From Actinomycetales bacterium JB111 (GTDB lineage Bacteria > Actinomycetota > Actinomycetes > Actinomycetales > Actinomycetaceae): DNA of 64,000 nucleotides. The stretch is from assembly GCA_900163555.1 (NCBI GenBank), contig FUHX01000073.1:31531-95530 (forward strand). Reading direction: 5' to 3'. The notes below the pieces were generated by a model that worked only from the letters and a program-made list of their open reading frames with translations, was not told where the DNA came from and made no database searches. The position numbers and the translations under genes were made by a program. This document shows, piece after piece, positions 44,093 through 58,646 of this stretch (within the stretch, counting starts at the first letter, position 1; each line of letters begins with the position of its first letter).

Positions 44093-44485
44093 GTGCCGAG
44101 CCGCCCCGTATCCGCCCCGCCCCCCTCCGTCCGCGTGGCGCAGGCGATCTGCCTCCTGCACGCGGCGGCCCTCGTCTACCTCGCCGGCGGGCTCACGGTC
44201 GAGCTGATCGGGGGGCACACGCTTGCGAGCGCGACGGTCGTCCTCCTGCTCGTCGTCTACGTGGCGATCGCGGCGCTCCTCGTCCTCGGCGCGCGGCTCG
44301 TCGGCCTCGGCCGCTCGTGGCCGCGCGGCGTCCTCATGACGTGGTGGCTGCTCGGCGGGATCTCCGTGCTGTCGATCGAGCTCGCCTGGGCGGTCTCGGT
44401 CCCGGCAGCCCTCACGTGCCTCGTCGGTCTCGTGGCGATGCTCTGGCCCGCCACGCGCGACTACCTCGGCGCCGCGGGCGGCTGA
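44093..44485 (+). CDS. Small four-helix membrane protein, unrecognised
   Basis: The 130-residue protein has four hydrophobic segments (about 15-37, 45-68, 80-100 and 103-122) joined by short loops, with RLVGLGRSWPRG as the only basic loop. The N-terminus is Pro-rich. No motif was recognised. The last 25 bp overlap the 3' end of the convergent FtsK/EccC-like gene, so antisense interaction between the two transcripts is possible. Confidence 0.75.
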   Translation: MPSRPVSAPPPSVRVAQAICLLHAAALVYLAGGLTVELIGGHTLASATVVLLLVVYVAIAALLVLGARLVGLGRSWPRGVLMTWWLLGGISVLSIELAWAVSVPAALTCLVGLVAMLWPATRDYLGAAGG

Positions 44486-47400
44486 GCTCCCGGCACCGGC
44501 AGCTGCACGGGGAGCGCCCTCCCGTCGACGACGAGCACGGCGCGTCCCGGGACCGTGGCCGCGAGCGGGTCCGCCGCCGGCCCGATGCCGCCGGCGACGA
44601 CCCGGCCGGACATCGGGAGGTCCGGCCGCAGGAGGATCATCGGCCCGCCCAGCCAGTCGCTCAGCGGCGGTCGGTGGGCGGCCATCGCGGACTGCGTCCC
44701 GACGGCGGCGATCACCCTGGTGCCCGCGCCCGGGAGGGCGGCGAGGGCGTCCAGGTCGCCCGGCGGGCGCCGGTCGAGATCGTCGACGAGCACGACCTCG
44801 GCCGTCCGGTCGGGCCGACCGGCGCCGGGGGAGAGGCGTTCAACCCTCAGCCCGGCGCGGGAGAGCCGGTCGGCGAGCACGCCGAGGGCCCCGCTCCGGC
44901 CGCTGCCGGCCGGGCCGACGACGAGCAGGGTGCCCCCGGGCGGCAGGGGCGCGAGGGTCGGCTCGGCGCGGTCCCCGCCGACGCCGACCACCAGCCCGCG
45001 GCCCGCGCGCTCCGCGGGATCTGTCGGTGGGGCCGCGAGGGACGTCGGAAGCGGGGCGAGCAGGGGCACGCCGTCGGGCGCCCGGCCGCGCGTGCCCGGG
45101 TCGCGCATCGAGCGTGTGCCGCCCGCGCCGCCGATCCCGCCGGGGTTGCCACCGCCGCCTTCCGCCCGCCCGGGCGGGACGTGGAGGACCTGGACGACCC
45201 GCTGCCCGCTGGGTCGGATGAGCACGGCCCTCCCCGGCGTCGCGGTCCCGGTGACCAGCGCGCGGTCCACACCGGCGAGCGACGCCTCCATCGCGTCCCG
45301 CGGGCTGAGGACGAGCCGGGAGCGGCCGACCTCCGCCCACCGCGCGGACGCGGAGCCGGGCGCGCCCGCGAGGGCCACGTGGTGCCCCCGGGCGAGGACG
45401 CCGCGCAGGGCGCCCGGGAGCATCCCGAGCGCCCTCCCCGTGCCGAGGGCGGAGTCGAGCCGGTCGAGGAGCAGCTCGACGTCGTCGACGAGCAGCACCT
45501 GCCCCGGCGCCGAGTCGGCCGCGGCGAGGAGCTCGAGGAGGCGGAGCACGAGACGCGGGTCGGAAGGCGGCGCGAGCGTCCCCGTCTGCGCCGGCGGCCC
45601 GACCGCCTCCGGGCCGCCCACCACGTGCACCCATCGCTGCCGGCCCGCCGCCGCGGCCAGGGCCCGCAGGGCCGAGGTGCGGCCGGTGCCCGCGCCGCCG
45701 AGCACGAGCAGCGTCTCCCCGGACCAGATCCACGGGTCGATCCGCTGGAGTGCCGGCTCGTCGACGAGCGCGGCCGCGCGCCCGCCGGCGACCACCGCGA
45801 CGGGATCGTCGACGCCCGCGACGTCCGGGAGCGGCGGCGCCCACGGCCGGGTGGGTCGCGGCCGTCCGGCCGCTGCCGCGCGGACGGCCGCGACCGCGCG
45901 GTCGAGCGTGCCGTGTGCCGCCGGGCCGAGCCACGCCACCTGGAGGGTCCGGCCGGGGGTGCCGCCGAGGACCGCCCGGCCGGGGACCGGGGGCAGGTGT
46001 GCGGCGGTCGGCTCCCCGATGACGTCGCGCGAGTCGGCCGGGTCCAGCACCCGCAGGCAGAGCCGGAGGGCGACGTTCGCGCGCACGTCGGCCGAGACGA
46101 TCCCGGCCGGGCGCTGCGTCGCGAGCACGAGGTGCAGACCGAGGGAGCGGCCCTGCGCGGCGAGCCGCACGAGGTCGGCCAGCAGGGCGGGGTGCTCGTC
46201 GGCGAGCGCCCGGAACTCGTCGACGACGATGACGAGCCGCGCCATCCGCTCGCCGCGCGCGTGGAGGTCGGCGATGTCCTTGGCCCCCGCGGCCGCCAGC
46301 ACCTCCTCGCGCCGCCGCAGCTCCGCGGTGAGCGAGGCGAGCGCGCGCGTGGTGCCGGAGGGATCGAGGTCCGTGAGGACGGCGGCGACGTGGGGCAGCT
46401 CGCCGAGCGGGGCGAACGCGGACCCGCCCTTGTAGTCGACCAGCACGAGCCCGAGCAGGTCGGGCGGCGCGCTGGCCGCGAGCGCCGTCAGCCACGCCAT
46501 GAGCGCCTCGGACTTGCCGGACCCGGTCGCCCCCGCCAGCAGGGCGTGCGGGCCGTCGCGGACGAGGTCGATCTCGACCACGCCGTGGACGTCGCGTCCG
46601 ATCGGCACCGCAAGGCCCGACGCCGAGGCCCACCTGCGCGCCACCGTCGCCCGGGTGAGGGGGCCGACGAGGTCGTCGAGAAGGACGCGGTCCGGCAGGT
46701 CGCCGTCCGTGTGTGCGCCGTCGTCGACCGCGCGGAGGAACCGGTCGAGCCAGGTCGCCCCGACTCCGTCGTTCTCCTCGGCCGCACGCACGGTGTGGCA
46801 CCAGGCGGGGGCGGAGCCGGGACAGACGGCGACGACGACGTGCCGCCGCCCGACCGCGGGCGGAGGCATGCGGGTCGCGGCGGTGGCCTCGACGACGGTC
46901 ACGTGCCACGGCGCGCGCGCCGGGTGCGGGTCGGCGGCGTCGGCGCCCGCGGTCCGGCCCGGGGGGATCCGCCACGAGGAGGGCGCCGCGCACGTCGCGG
47001 TGGGCTCGTGGAGGAGCACCTGGGCGAGCAGCCAGCGGGCGAGCCGCTCGGCACCCGGGCCGGTCACGCCGATCGCGTCTCCGTCCTCGAGATCGATCTC
47101 GTCCCGGGTCCGGCGCCGGGCCGCCCGTGCGTCGGAGCGTCGGCGCAGCCGCAGCAGGTCGCCCGGCCCGCCGGCCGGGCGCGCGCCGCCGCCGGCCAGG
47201 AGCAGCAGCTCCGCGGCCCCCGGTCGACGCCCGACCCGGCTGCCCGGGTCCCGGTCACCCAGGAGGACGAACGCGATCGCGAGGAGGGGAAGGGCGAGGA
47301 TCGCCAGGCGCCAGCGGCCCCCCGCACCGGTGAGGAGGAGGGGAAGCATGATGAGCGGCGCGATGAGCGCCGGCGCGAACCGGGCGAGGATCCGCCAGCC

Positions 47401-47808
47401 CCGCCTCGACCCCGACCGGCGGACGACCGGCCGCGGCGCCCGCAGCCCCTCCGCCCTGCCGCGCAGGCGAAGGACCGTCGACCCGCTGCGGATGCGGTCC
47501 CCGTCCGCGAGCCGTCGCCACGACGCCGGCAGCCGGCGGCGGGCCGCCGACCGCCGCGCGGGGACGTGCCGGGCCGACCCGCTGCCGGACAGCAGCCGGG
47601 CCTGTGCCCCGGCGGGCCGGGATCGGAGCCCGACGTGCTCGCGCGACCACTCGGGATCGTCCAGGTCGACGACGCCGGGCCCCCGCCCCAGCCGGGTCTC
47701 CGACCGGCCGAGCGCGATCACGCGCCCGGTGCCGGGCCCGGACTCGACGACCGCCACACGATCGGCCGACAGAACCGCAGCCAGGTCCTCCGGACCGCCC
47801 TCCCGCAT
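44461..47808 (-). CDS. FHA-FtsK/SpoIIIE (EccC/EssC-like) ATPase, orphan
   Basis: The 1115-residue protein has an N-terminal FHA-like domain (about 20-115: [26 protein letters not shown]), two membrane helices (about 145-185), and three P-loop modules. Module 1 is complete: Walker [12 protein letters not shown] (K432), VDYKGGSAF and Walker [13 protein letters not shown]. Modules 2 ([12 protein letters not shown]710) and 3 ([12 protein letters not shown]971) have Arg in place of the Walker lysine. This order is that of EssC/EccC, the motor of type VII secretion, rather than FtsK, which has a DNA-reading gamma domain absent here. No WXG100, EccB, EccD or mycosin gene is in the window. ATG 47808 follows GAGCAT-N6. 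Confidence 0.85.
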   Translation of the reverse strand: MREGGPEDLAAVLSADRVAVVESGPGTGRVIALGRSETRLGRGPGVVDLDDPEWSREHVGLRSRPAGAQARLLSGSGSARHVPARRSAARRRLPASWRRLADGDRIRSGSTVLRLRGRAEGLRAPRPVVRRSGSRRGWRILARFAPALIAPLIMLPLLLTGAGGRWRLAILALPLLAIAFVLLGDRDPGSRVGRRPGAAELLLLAGGGARPAGGPGDLLRLRRRSDARAARRRTRDEIDLEDGDAIGVTGPGAERLARWLLAQVLLHEPTATCAAPSSWRIPPGRTAGADAADPHPARAPWHVTVVEATAATRMPPPAVGRRHVVVAVCPGSAPAWCHTVRAAEENDGVGATWLDRFLRAVDDGAHTDGDLPDRVLLDDLVGPLTRATVARRWASASGLAVPIGRDVHGVVEIDLVRDGPHALLAGATGSGKSEALMAWLTALAASAPPDLLGLVLVDYKGGSAFAPLGELPHVAAVLTDLDPSGTTRALASLTAELRRREEVLAAAGAKDIADLHARGERMARLVIVVDEFRALADEHPALLADLVRLAAQGRSLGLHLVLATQRPAGIVSADVRANVALRLCLRVLDPADSRDVIGEPTAAHLPPVPGRAVLGGTPGRTLQVAWLGPAAHGTLDRAVAAVRAAAAGRPRPTRPWAPPLPDVAGVDDPVAVVAGGRAAALVDEPALQRIDPWIWSGETLLVLGGAGTGRTSALRALAAAAGRQRWVHVVGGPEAVGPPAQTGTLAPPSDPRLVLRLLELLAAADSAPGQVLLVDDVELLLDRLDSALGTGRALGMLPGALRGVLARGHHVALAGAPGSASARWAEVGRSRLVLSPRDAMEASLAGVDRALVTGTATPGRAVLIRPSGQRVVQVLHVPPGRAEGGGGNPGGIGGAGGTRSMRDPGTRGRAPDGVPLLAPLPTSLAAPPTDPAERAGRGLVVGVGGDRAEPTLAPLPPGGTLLVVGPAGSGRSGALGVLADRLSRAGLRVERLSPGAGRPDRTAEVVLVDDLDRRPPGDLDALAALPGAGTRVIAAVGTQSAMAAHRPPLSDWLGGPMILLRPDLPMSGRVVAGGIGPAADPLAATVPGRAVLVVDGRALPVQLPVPGAQPPAAPR

Positions 47809-47814
47809 GGACCG

Positions 47815-47820
47815 ATGCTC
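47815..47820 (-). promoter_or_regulatory. -10 of the FHA-FtsK gene
   Basis: GAGCAT (read 47820 to 47815), 6 nt before ATG 47808. Confidence 0.35.
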
Positions 47821-47926
47821 GCCGCCGCGTGCCCGCAGGTGCCCGGGACCTGTGGACGGCAGGGCCGGCCGCCACCGTCCACAGGTCCCGGACGCCGCCC
47901 CGCGGCGCCGGGGCGCGGGCGCCGGC

Positions 47927-50589
47927 CTACTCCGAGCCGAGGGCCGCCACCGGGGGGACCCGAAGCGCCGCCCTCGTGGGGATCACCGCCGCGAGCGCTC
48001 CCGCGACCACGGCGACCGCGAGGGTGATGCCGAGGCCCGCCCAGGGCACGGCGAGGGTGGCGGCGTCGCCGACCGCGAGGAGCGTGTAGCTGGCTGCCCA
48101 CCCGAGCCCGACGCCGGTGACCGCGCCGATGAGCGCCCCGACGACGGTGATGAGGACGCCCTCCAGCAGGAGCGAGCCCCGGATCCCGGCCCGCGTCATG
48201 CCCACGGCGCGGAGCATCGCGATCTCCCGGCGGCGCTCGATGACGGACAGCGACAGCGTGTTGGTGACTCCGACCAGCGCGATGACGACCGAGATCGTGA
48301 TGAGCCCGAGGATGACGTACATGACCGTGTCGATGGCCTCGTCGACCCCCGCCCGCTCGACGGCGTTCCCGAGCACGTAGGGCTGGTCGCCGTCGACGAC
48401 GGCCGCGATCGCGTCCTCGATCGCCTCGGTGACCTCGGCCGGGTCGGCGGTGTCCGCGATGTCGACCCACAGGGAGCTCTCGCCGGCCCCCGGGACCAGG
48501 TCGCGCGCGCTCGCGGTCGAGATCATCGGCGCGGCCACCGGTGCGAGGACGACCGACAGCTCGCGGCCGTCCACCTGGTCGGGTTCCCCGGGTTCCTCGA
48601 ACGGGTCGGCGGGCGAGACCACGGCCGTGCCGCCGGAGTCCCACCCGGGGGAGCTGCCGGCGAACGAGGGGGGGAGGACGATCTCGTCGTCGCGGAGCTC
48701 GGGGAGGTCGCGGTCCTCGAGGGTCGCGAGGGCCTCGGGCGACGGCGCCGCGACCGACGTCCCGTAGACCACCCCGTCCCGGTCGTCGATCTCGACGAAC
48801 ACCTGGACGACCCCGCCGACCGCGAGGACGCCGTCGACGGACCGGACGGCGTCGGCCACGGCCGGGTCCAGCGCGGTCGCCTGGCCGTCGTCGGTGGTCC
48901 CGGCGCTCTCGACCTGGACGTCCGCGCCGTAGGTGGTCCCGAGGAAGGTGTCCAGCGACGCTCGCACCGTGCTGACGGCCGTCGTCACGACCGTCACGAG
49001 CGTGATGCCGATGACGAGCGCCATCGCGGTCGCGCTCGTCCGGTGCGGGTTGCGCACCGAGTTCGCCGTGCCGAGCCGGACCGTGGCCCGGAACCGGCCC
49101 GGGAGCGCGAGCTGCACGGCCGCGCCGATCCACCGCGCGACCCGAGGGACGACGAAGACGAGGCCGAGCATGAGGGAGCCGGCGAGGACGGCGGAGCCGA
49201 CGATCTGCACGACGAGGATCCCGACCATGACGTCCCCGCCCGCATCGCCGCGCGAGCCGAGCGCGGTGGCGGCGAGGACGCCGCCGCCGACGAGGGCGAG
49301 GCCGACGACCATGAGGGCGATCGCCCAGGCCTTCCGGCCGCGGGACGTCGTCCTGCCCGACGGCGGGGTGACCGGCCGCATCGCCGCCAACGGCGGCACC
49401 CGGCTCGCGAGGTGCGCCGGCGCGAGCGCCGCGACCGTGCAGACCGCCGTCCCGGCCACGATCGGCACCAGGACCGCGAGCGGCGACGGCGAGATCCGGG
49501 TCGGCAGCTCGACCCCGATGCTGGTCGCCGCGTCGGTCCACAGCCCCAGGGTCGCGGCGAGCACCCCGTAGCCGAGCAGGACGCCGGCGGCGCTCGCCAC
49601 CAGTCCGAGGACGACGGCCTCGAGCAGCACGGACCGCCTGATCTGCCCGGTGGTCGCGCCGACGCACCGCAGGAGCGCCAGGTGGCGGGTGCGCTGGGCG
49701 ATGAGCACCTGGAACGTGTTGCCGATGACCAGGCCGGCGACCACGAGGGCGACGGTGCCGAACGCGACCGCGAAGATGGTCAGTGCATCCTCGTTGCCGG
49801 TGAACTCGGTCAGCTTCTCCGCGATGTACTCGTCCGACGTGAGGTAGGCGGCGGTCGGACCGACGTTCGCCTGCAGGTCGTCGATGACTCCGGCCGCGTC
49901 GGCGCCGTCGGCAAGGCGGACGAGGATCGACCCCGGTCCGCCGTGCCAGCCGGACCCGGCGCCGCTCGACAGGTCCGACATCCCGCCGTCGCCGGCAGCC
50001 GTCGGACCGAGGGAGAAGTAGGCGTCCTCGGTGAGGGTGACGGAGGAGCGTCCCCAGCCGTAGACGTCCGGCAGGTCCGCCGTCACGCCGGTGACCGTCA
50101 CGGAGACCCCGACGTCGTCGGCGCCGAAGGAGGGCACCGTGAGCGTGACCGTGTCGCCGACCGACACCCCGAGGGACTCCGCCGTGGACGCCGAGACGGC
50201 CGCCTCGTCGTCGGCGGCGGGCAGCGAGCCGGACCGCACCGGACGGGGCAGCAGCCCGGGGTCCGTGGGGACCGTGGCGACGGACACGTACTCCTCGCCG
50301 TCGTCCGTAGAGACCCGGTAGGCGACCGAGGTGCTCGGGTCCGCGGCCGCGACCCCGTCGGTCGCCCGCACCGCCTCCAGGTTCTCGCGGGTGAAGGAGG
50401 CGTCGAACGTGGTCGCGACGACGTCCGCCCCGCCGAGCCGCGTGCGCAGGACCTCGCGTGCGCCCGACTCGACCAGCGTGCCCGTCATGAGACCCGCGAG
50501 CAGGAAGCCTGCGGCCAGCGCGACGGCGAGCCCGGCCGCCGCCAGGCGCCCGACGGAGTGCCGGGCCTGCCCGGCGGCGAGGCGCAGCA

Positions 50590-50590
<1 letters not shown>
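47927..50590 (-). CDS. ABC transporter permease (FtsX/MacB type)
   Basis: The 887-residue permease has an N-terminal helix ([22 protein letters not shown] in two overlapping halves), a large extracytoplasmic MacB-like domain (about 45-275), three helices of a first FtsX domain (about 290-430), a second extracytoplasmic part and a second FtsX domain ending [30 protein letters not shown] is the typical coupling segment. ATG 50590 overlaps the ATPase stop (TGATG). Such exporters move peptides or lipids or act mechanically; the substrate is unknown. The adjacent two-component genes suggest stress-induced expression. Confidence 0.92.
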
Positions 50591-51378
<788 letters not shown>

Positions 51379-51530
51379 GGGGTTCCTTCGGTGTCGTCAC
51401 CCGGCCGGGCTGTCCCGACCGCTGAGGGAACGCTACGAAGGCCGCCCCCGCGTCGTCGTCGGCCGTGCGTCGCGATCCGGGGTCATCCCGTGGTCGTACG
51501 CGGGCCGGCGCCCGTACGCCCGACGGCGGC

Positions 51531-52226
51531 CTACCGCCCGGGCTGGACCAGCCCGGTCTCGTAGGCGAGGACGACCGCCTGCACGCGGTCGCGCGCACCG
51601 AGCTTCGCGAGCACGCGGCCCACGTGGGTCTTCACGGTCGCCTCGGCGACGAACAGCTCCGCGCCGATCTCGGTGTTCGTCCGCCCGCGCGCCATGAGCA
51701 TGAGGACCTCGCGCTCGCGGTCCGTGAGGGCGTCGAGCACGTCGGGCGAGGTGAGGTCCTCGGGCGGGAGGAGCGTGGCGACGGTCTCGATGAGCCGCCG
51801 GGTCGTCGACGGCGCGATGACCGCGTCGCCCCGGTGGACGGTGCGGATGGCGGCGAGCATGTCCTCCGGTGGTGCGTCCTTCAGCAGGAAGCCGGACGCG
51901 CCGGCACGGATGGCCTCGAGCACGTACTCGTCGAGGTCGAAGGTGGTGAGGATGACGACCTTCGGCGCGGGCTGCCCCGCGACGGCCCGCTCGGTCAGTG
52001 CGCGGGTGGCCGCCAGGCCGTCGAGGTTCGGCATGCGGATGTCCATGAGCACGACGTCGGCCTCGATCGTGCCGAGGGCGCGCAGCGCCTGGGCGCCGTC
52101 GCCGGCCTCGCCGGCCACCACCATGTCCGGCTGCGACCCGATGACGAGCCCGAAGCCGGCGCGGACGAGCTGCTGGTCGTCGACCAGGACCACGCGGATC
52201 GGGTCGGTCTGCTCGGTCTCGCTCAC
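51531..52226 (-). CDS. NarL/LuxR-type response regulator
   Basis: The 231-residue protein has a receiver domain (phosphoacceptor D62 in [12 protein letters not shown], acidic pair VDDQ, and LLKDAPP with the conserved Lys) and a LuxR-type helix-turn-helix at about 165-225 ([33 protein letters not shown]). GTG 52226 overlaps the kinase stop by 4 nt (GTGA). It also has TAAGGT 6 nt upstream, so a second, leaderless start is conceivable. It probably activates the downstream ABC exporter. Confidence 0.95.
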   Translation of the reverse strand: MSETEQTDPIRVVLVDDQQLVRAGFGLVIGSQPDMVVAGEAGDGAQALRALGTIEADVVLMDIRMPNLDGLAATRALTERAVAGQPAPKVVILTTFDLDEYVLEAIRAGASGFLLKDAPPEDMLAAIRTVHRGDAVIAPSTTRRLIETVATLLPPEDLTSPDVLDALTDREREVLMLMARGRTNTEIGAELFVAEATVKTHVGRVLAKLGARDRVQAVVLAYETGLVQPGR

Positions 52227-53671
52227 GGATCGACCTTATCCGGGGAGGGCTCGCCCGGAGCCGCGGTCCCGTTCGGGGCCGGTGCCCCGGCCTGAGCTGG
52301 CGTCTCGCCCGAAGCCGCGGGCCCGGCGGGGTCCGTCGCTCCCTCCGGAGCCGCCGTCCCGTTCGGAGCCGTCGACCCGGCGGGCGCCGGCTGCCCGCCC
52401 GCGGCGCCGCCGACCGGCAGATCGACGCGCACCCGGAAGCCCCCGCCGCGGCGCGGTCCCGCCTGGACGGTCCCGCCGAGCACGCCCGCCCGCTCGCGCA
52501 TGCCGACCAGGCCCTGGCCCTTGCCGTCGGTGGTCGCGGCGGCCCCGCGGCCGTCGTCGTCGACCATGAGGATCACGCGGTCCGCCGTCCAGCGCAGGTG
52601 GACGATCACGGTGGCGGCCGGCCCGGCGTGCTTGAGCACGTTCGTCAGGGCCTCCTGGGCGATGCGGTAGAGCATGAGTCCCGCCCCGGCGGGCAGCGGC
52701 CTCGCCTCGCCGACCCGGACGATCGAGATCCCGAGCCCGACGTCGCGCATGGACTGCACGAGGCGGTCGAGGTCGTCGTCGACGGGCTGGGGGACGAGGG
52801 CGGGCGTCGTGGCGGACTCGTCGCGCAGCACGCCGAGGATCCGGCGGATGTCGGCCAGCGCGCCGCGACCCATCTCGGCGATCGTGGCGAGCGCGCGCTC
52901 GGCCGCCGCCGGGTCCTGGGCGGCCGCGTAGCGACTGCCGTCCGCCTGCGCGATGACGACCGAGAGGGTGTGGGCGACGACGTCGTGCATCTCCCGCGCG
53001 ATGCGGGTGCGCTCCGTCGTCACGGCCATGCGGGCCTCGCGCTCGCGCTCCGCGAGCTCGAGCCGGCGCAGCTCGGCCGCCCGGGCGGCGTCGAGGACGC
53101 TCGTGCGGCGCAGCAGCCCGAGCCCCCACGTGCCCGCGGACATGCCGGCCGCGGCCAGGCCGATCGCGAGCATCGCCCCGCCGGGGACGAGGGACACGGC
53201 GGCCATGCCGACCGGCAGCGCGACCGCGCCGGCCAGCGCGCCGGCGATCGCGAGTCGGTGTGCGGTGACGCTGCCGTGCACCGTCACGGAGTACAGGGCG
53301 AGCAGGACGAGGACGTCGACCGGCAGGAAGGGGACGCCGAGAAGCAGGTGGGCGAGCGCGCCGAGGTAGACGACGACGGCCGACCCGACCGGGGCCACCT
53401 TCCGCCAGGCCGTGGCGAGCCCCATGCCGAGGGCCGCACCGAAGGCGGCGACCGTGCGCAGGTCGTCGCCCGCGTCGCGGGGGACGAACGACTCCCAGAG
53501 CGTGGCGCCGGCGAGAGGGCCGAAGGAGACCCACACGAGGACGATCGTCAGGGCGGCCGCGGTCGCGAGGTCCGCGGCCGGGGGCAGACGGAACCCCGAC
53601 CCGTCGCCGGACCCGCGACCCGGGGCGGGTGCCGCTCCGGCGCCCGGCGGCGTCGGGAAGGTGCTCGTCAT
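52223..53671 (-). CDS. Membrane sensor histidine kinase (HisKA_3)
   Basis: The 482-residue kinase has a Gly/Pro-rich N-terminus, about five membrane helices (residues 35-185), a HisKA_3 segment ERTRIAREMHDVVAHTLS (H229) and a HATPase with QEALTNVLKHA and GLVGMRERAGVLGG. This is the NarL-partner kinase type common in actinobacteria. The last 55 residues are a repetitive Pro/Ala/Gly/Thr tail containing APNGTAAP twice. ATG 53671 follows TAGGCT by 7 nt. It heads the kinase-regulator-exporter set. Confidence 0.93.
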   Translation of the reverse strand: MTSTFPTPPGAGAAPAPGRGSGDGSGFRLPPAADLATAAALTIVLVWVSFGPLAGATLWESFVPRDAGDDLRTVAAFGAALGMGLATAWRKVAPVGSAVVVYLGALAHLLLGVPFLPVDVLVLLALYSVTVHGSVTAHRLAIAGALAGAVALPVGMAAVSLVPGGAMLAIGLAAAGMSAGTWGLGLLRRTSVLDAARAAELRRLELAEREREARMAVTTERTRIAREMHDVVAHTLSVVIAQADGSRYAAAQDPAAAERALATIAEMGRGALADIRRILGVLRDESATTPALVPQPVDDDLDRLVQSMRDVGLGISIVRVGEARPLPAGAGLMLYRIAQEALTNVLKHAGPAATVIVHLRWTADRVILMVDDDGRGAAATTDGKGQGLVGMRERAGVLGGTVQAGPRRGGGFRVRVDLPVGGAAGGQPAPAGSTAPNGTAAPEGATDPAGPAASGETPAQAGAPAPNGTAAPGEPSPDKVDP

Positions 53672-53678
53672 GGTGACG

Positions 53679-53684
53679 AGCCTA
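53679..53684 (-). promoter_or_regulatory. -10 of the two-component operon
   Basis: TAGGCT (read 53684 to 53679), then CGTCACC and ATG 53671. Confidence 0.5.
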
Positions 53685-53685
53685 G

Positions 53686-56982
<3,297 letters not shown>

Positions 56983-57021
56983 CCGGTCGTCCCCGCGGCG
57001 CCGGGCGCCGTGCCGGCCGTG

Positions 57022-58275
57022 TCAGAGCAGCGGGCCGAGCGGCCGCAGGAGGCGTTCGACCGGGCGCTTCCACGCCGGGCGCTGCCGCCACTCGTGCAGG
57101 GTGAGCCGGCGACAGTTGGTCAGGTCGGTCGCGAAGATCTCCGCCATGTGCGCGGCCAGCTCGGGGGAGTGGACCTCGAGGTTGACCTCGAAGTTCCCGG
57201 CCATCGAGAGGCGGTCGATGTTGGCGGTGCCGATCGTCGTCCAGCGGCCGTCCACGGACATCGTCTTGGCGTGCACCATCGCGTCCTGGAACAGCCAGAG
57301 CTCGACCCCGGCGTCGAGCAGGTCGTCGTAGTAGGGACGGGCGACCCAGTCCGCGATGACGTGGTTCGTGTGCTCCGGGATGATCACCCGCACGTGCACC
57401 CCGCGCCTGGCCGCGACCGTGAGCGCGCGGAGGATCTCGCGGTCGGGGATGAAGTAGGCCATCGTGATGTCGATCGAGTCGACTGCGCGGTCGAGGGCGT
57501 TGAGGTAGATGCCGCGGACCGGGAACAGCAGCCGGTGCGGCGAGTTGGAGGCCGCCTCGACCTCGGAGAGCCACTGGCGGGCCCCATGGTCGGGCAGCTC
57601 GGGCAGCCGCCGCCTGCGGTGGTCGTTCCAGAAGTCGATGAAGGCGTTCTGCAGCTCCCAGGCGGCCGAACCGCCGACGACCTTGAGGTGCGTGTCCCGC
57701 CAGGTCGTCGCGTACATCTCGCCGATGTTGTACCCGCCGACGTACGCGGTCTCGCCGTCGACGACGAGGAGCTTGCGGTGGTCGCGTCCCGTCTTGCGCA
57801 CGTTGCCCAGGACCAGGCCGAGGCGGAGGAGGGGGAAGCGCAGGACGTGGAGCCGCGGGTGGTCGGCGAACCGGTAGAACCGCGGGTCCTGGTTGAGGTT
57901 GCCGAAGGAGTCGTAGGCGACGTAGACGTCGACGCCGCGCCGGGCCGCGTCCTCGAGCGCCGTCTTGAACCGCTCGCCGACCTCGTCCGTCTTCCAGATG
58001 TACGTCTCGAAGAAGATCGTCTCCGTCGCGCGCTCGATGGCCGCGAGCATGTCCTCGAAGAGGTCCGCGCCGTAGGTGAAGACGGTCGCGCGCGAGCCGA
58101 GGACGTCCAGCTCCCGCGGCGGCGTCGAGGGGAACTCGCCGGTCAGCGGCTCGCGCCGTTTACGCATGTTGTCCGCGGCGACGATCCCGGCGACCGCCAT
58201 GACCTGCGCGGCAAGGCCGGCGGCCGCACCGAGGGCCAGCGTGCGGGCTGAGGACCTGAACGAGTCGCGCGGCAT
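57022..58275 (-). CDS. Cardiolipin synthase-like phospholipase D protein
   Basis: The 417-residue protein has one N-terminal membrane helix (about 10-33) and two HKD motifs, [19 protein letters not shown] and [20 protein letters not shown]. This is the phospholipase D superfamily layout of bacterial cardiolipin synthases, which join two phosphatidylglycerols or use another alcohol. Conserved GYNIGEMY and [12 protein letters not shown] segments support this. ATG 58275 follows TAGGCT by 6 nt. It is divergent from gatC and not in an operon. Confidence 0.9.
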   Translation of the reverse strand: MPRDSFRSSARTLALGAAAGLAAQVMAVAGIVAADNMRKRREPLTGEFPSTPPRELDVLGSRATVFTYGADLFEDMLAAIERATETIFFETYIWKTDEVGERFKTALEDAARRGVDVYVAYDSFGNLNQDPRFYRFADHPRLHVLRFPLLRLGLVLGNVRKTGRDHRKLLVVDGETAYVGGYNIGEMYATTWRDTHLKVVGGSAAWELQNAFIDFWNDHRRRRLPELPDHGARQWLSEVEAASNSPHRLLFPVRGIYLNALDRAVDSIDITMAYFIPDREILRALTVAARRGVHVRVIIPEHTNHVIADWVARPYYDDLLDAGVELWLFQDAMVHAKTMSVDGRWTTIGTANIDRLSMAGNFEVNLEVHSPELAAHMAEIFATDLTNCRRLTLHEWRQRPAWKRPVERLLRPLGPLL

Positions 58276-58281
58276 GGACCC

Positions 58282-58287
58282 AGCCTA
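58282..58287 (-). promoter_or_regulatory. -10 of the cardiolipin synthase-like gene
   Basis: TAGGCT (read 58287 to 58282), then GGGTCC and ATG 58275. Confidence 0.5.
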
Positions 58288-58334
58288 TGCAGCGGCGCGC
58301 GCGGACCTTCGCAGCGCCCGCCTCCTGGGGCGCC

Positions 58335-58340
58335 TAGAAT
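58335..58340 (+). promoter_or_regulatory. -10 of gatCAB
   Basis: TAGAAT, then CGGGCC and ATG 58347. Confidence 0.6.
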
Positions 58341-58346
58341 CGGGCC

Positions 58347-58646
58347 ATGCCCTCTTTCGACTCTGCCGAGGTCGCGCGCGTCGCGGCGCTCGCCCGCATC
58401 GAGCTGACCGAGACGGAGGTCGATCGCCTGGCAGGCGAGCTCGGCGTGATCGCCGACGCCGTCGCCCGCGTCTCCGAGATCGCGACCCCCGACGTCCCGC
58501 CCACCTCCCACCCGATCCCGCTGACGAACGTCATGCGCGAGGACGTGGTCGTGCCCGGGCTGGACCTCGCCGAGGTCCTCGCCGCCGCGCCCGCCTCGCA
58601 GGACGAGCAGTTCCTCGTCCCGCAGATCCTGGGGGAGGACGCATGA
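58347..58646 (+). CDS. gatC: Asp/Glu-tRNA amidotransferase subunit C
   Basis: The 99-residue GatC wraps around GatA and GatB in the amidotransferase that turns Glu-tRNA(Gln) and Asp-tRNA(Asn) into Gln- and Asn-t[27 protein letters not shown] (read in two overlapping parts) and the [17 protein letters not shown] segment are typical, as is the final [10 protein letters not shown]. The stop overlaps the gatA start (ATGA). Confidence 0.95.
   Translation: MPSFDSAEVARVAALARIELTETEVDRLAGELGVIADAVARVSEIATPDVPPTSHPIPLTNVMREDVVVPGLDLAEVLAAAPASQDEQFLVPQILGEDA

Noticed and set aside
44461..47808. A full type VII secretion locus
   Set aside because: Only the motor-like ATPase is present; WXG100, EccB, EccD, EccE and mycosin genes were not found in the window.
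52223..52229. TAAGGT-N6-GTG as an independent promoter for the response regulator
   Set aside because: It could be chance: the gene already overlaps the kinase stop and should be translated by coupling. Kept only as a remark in the gene entry.
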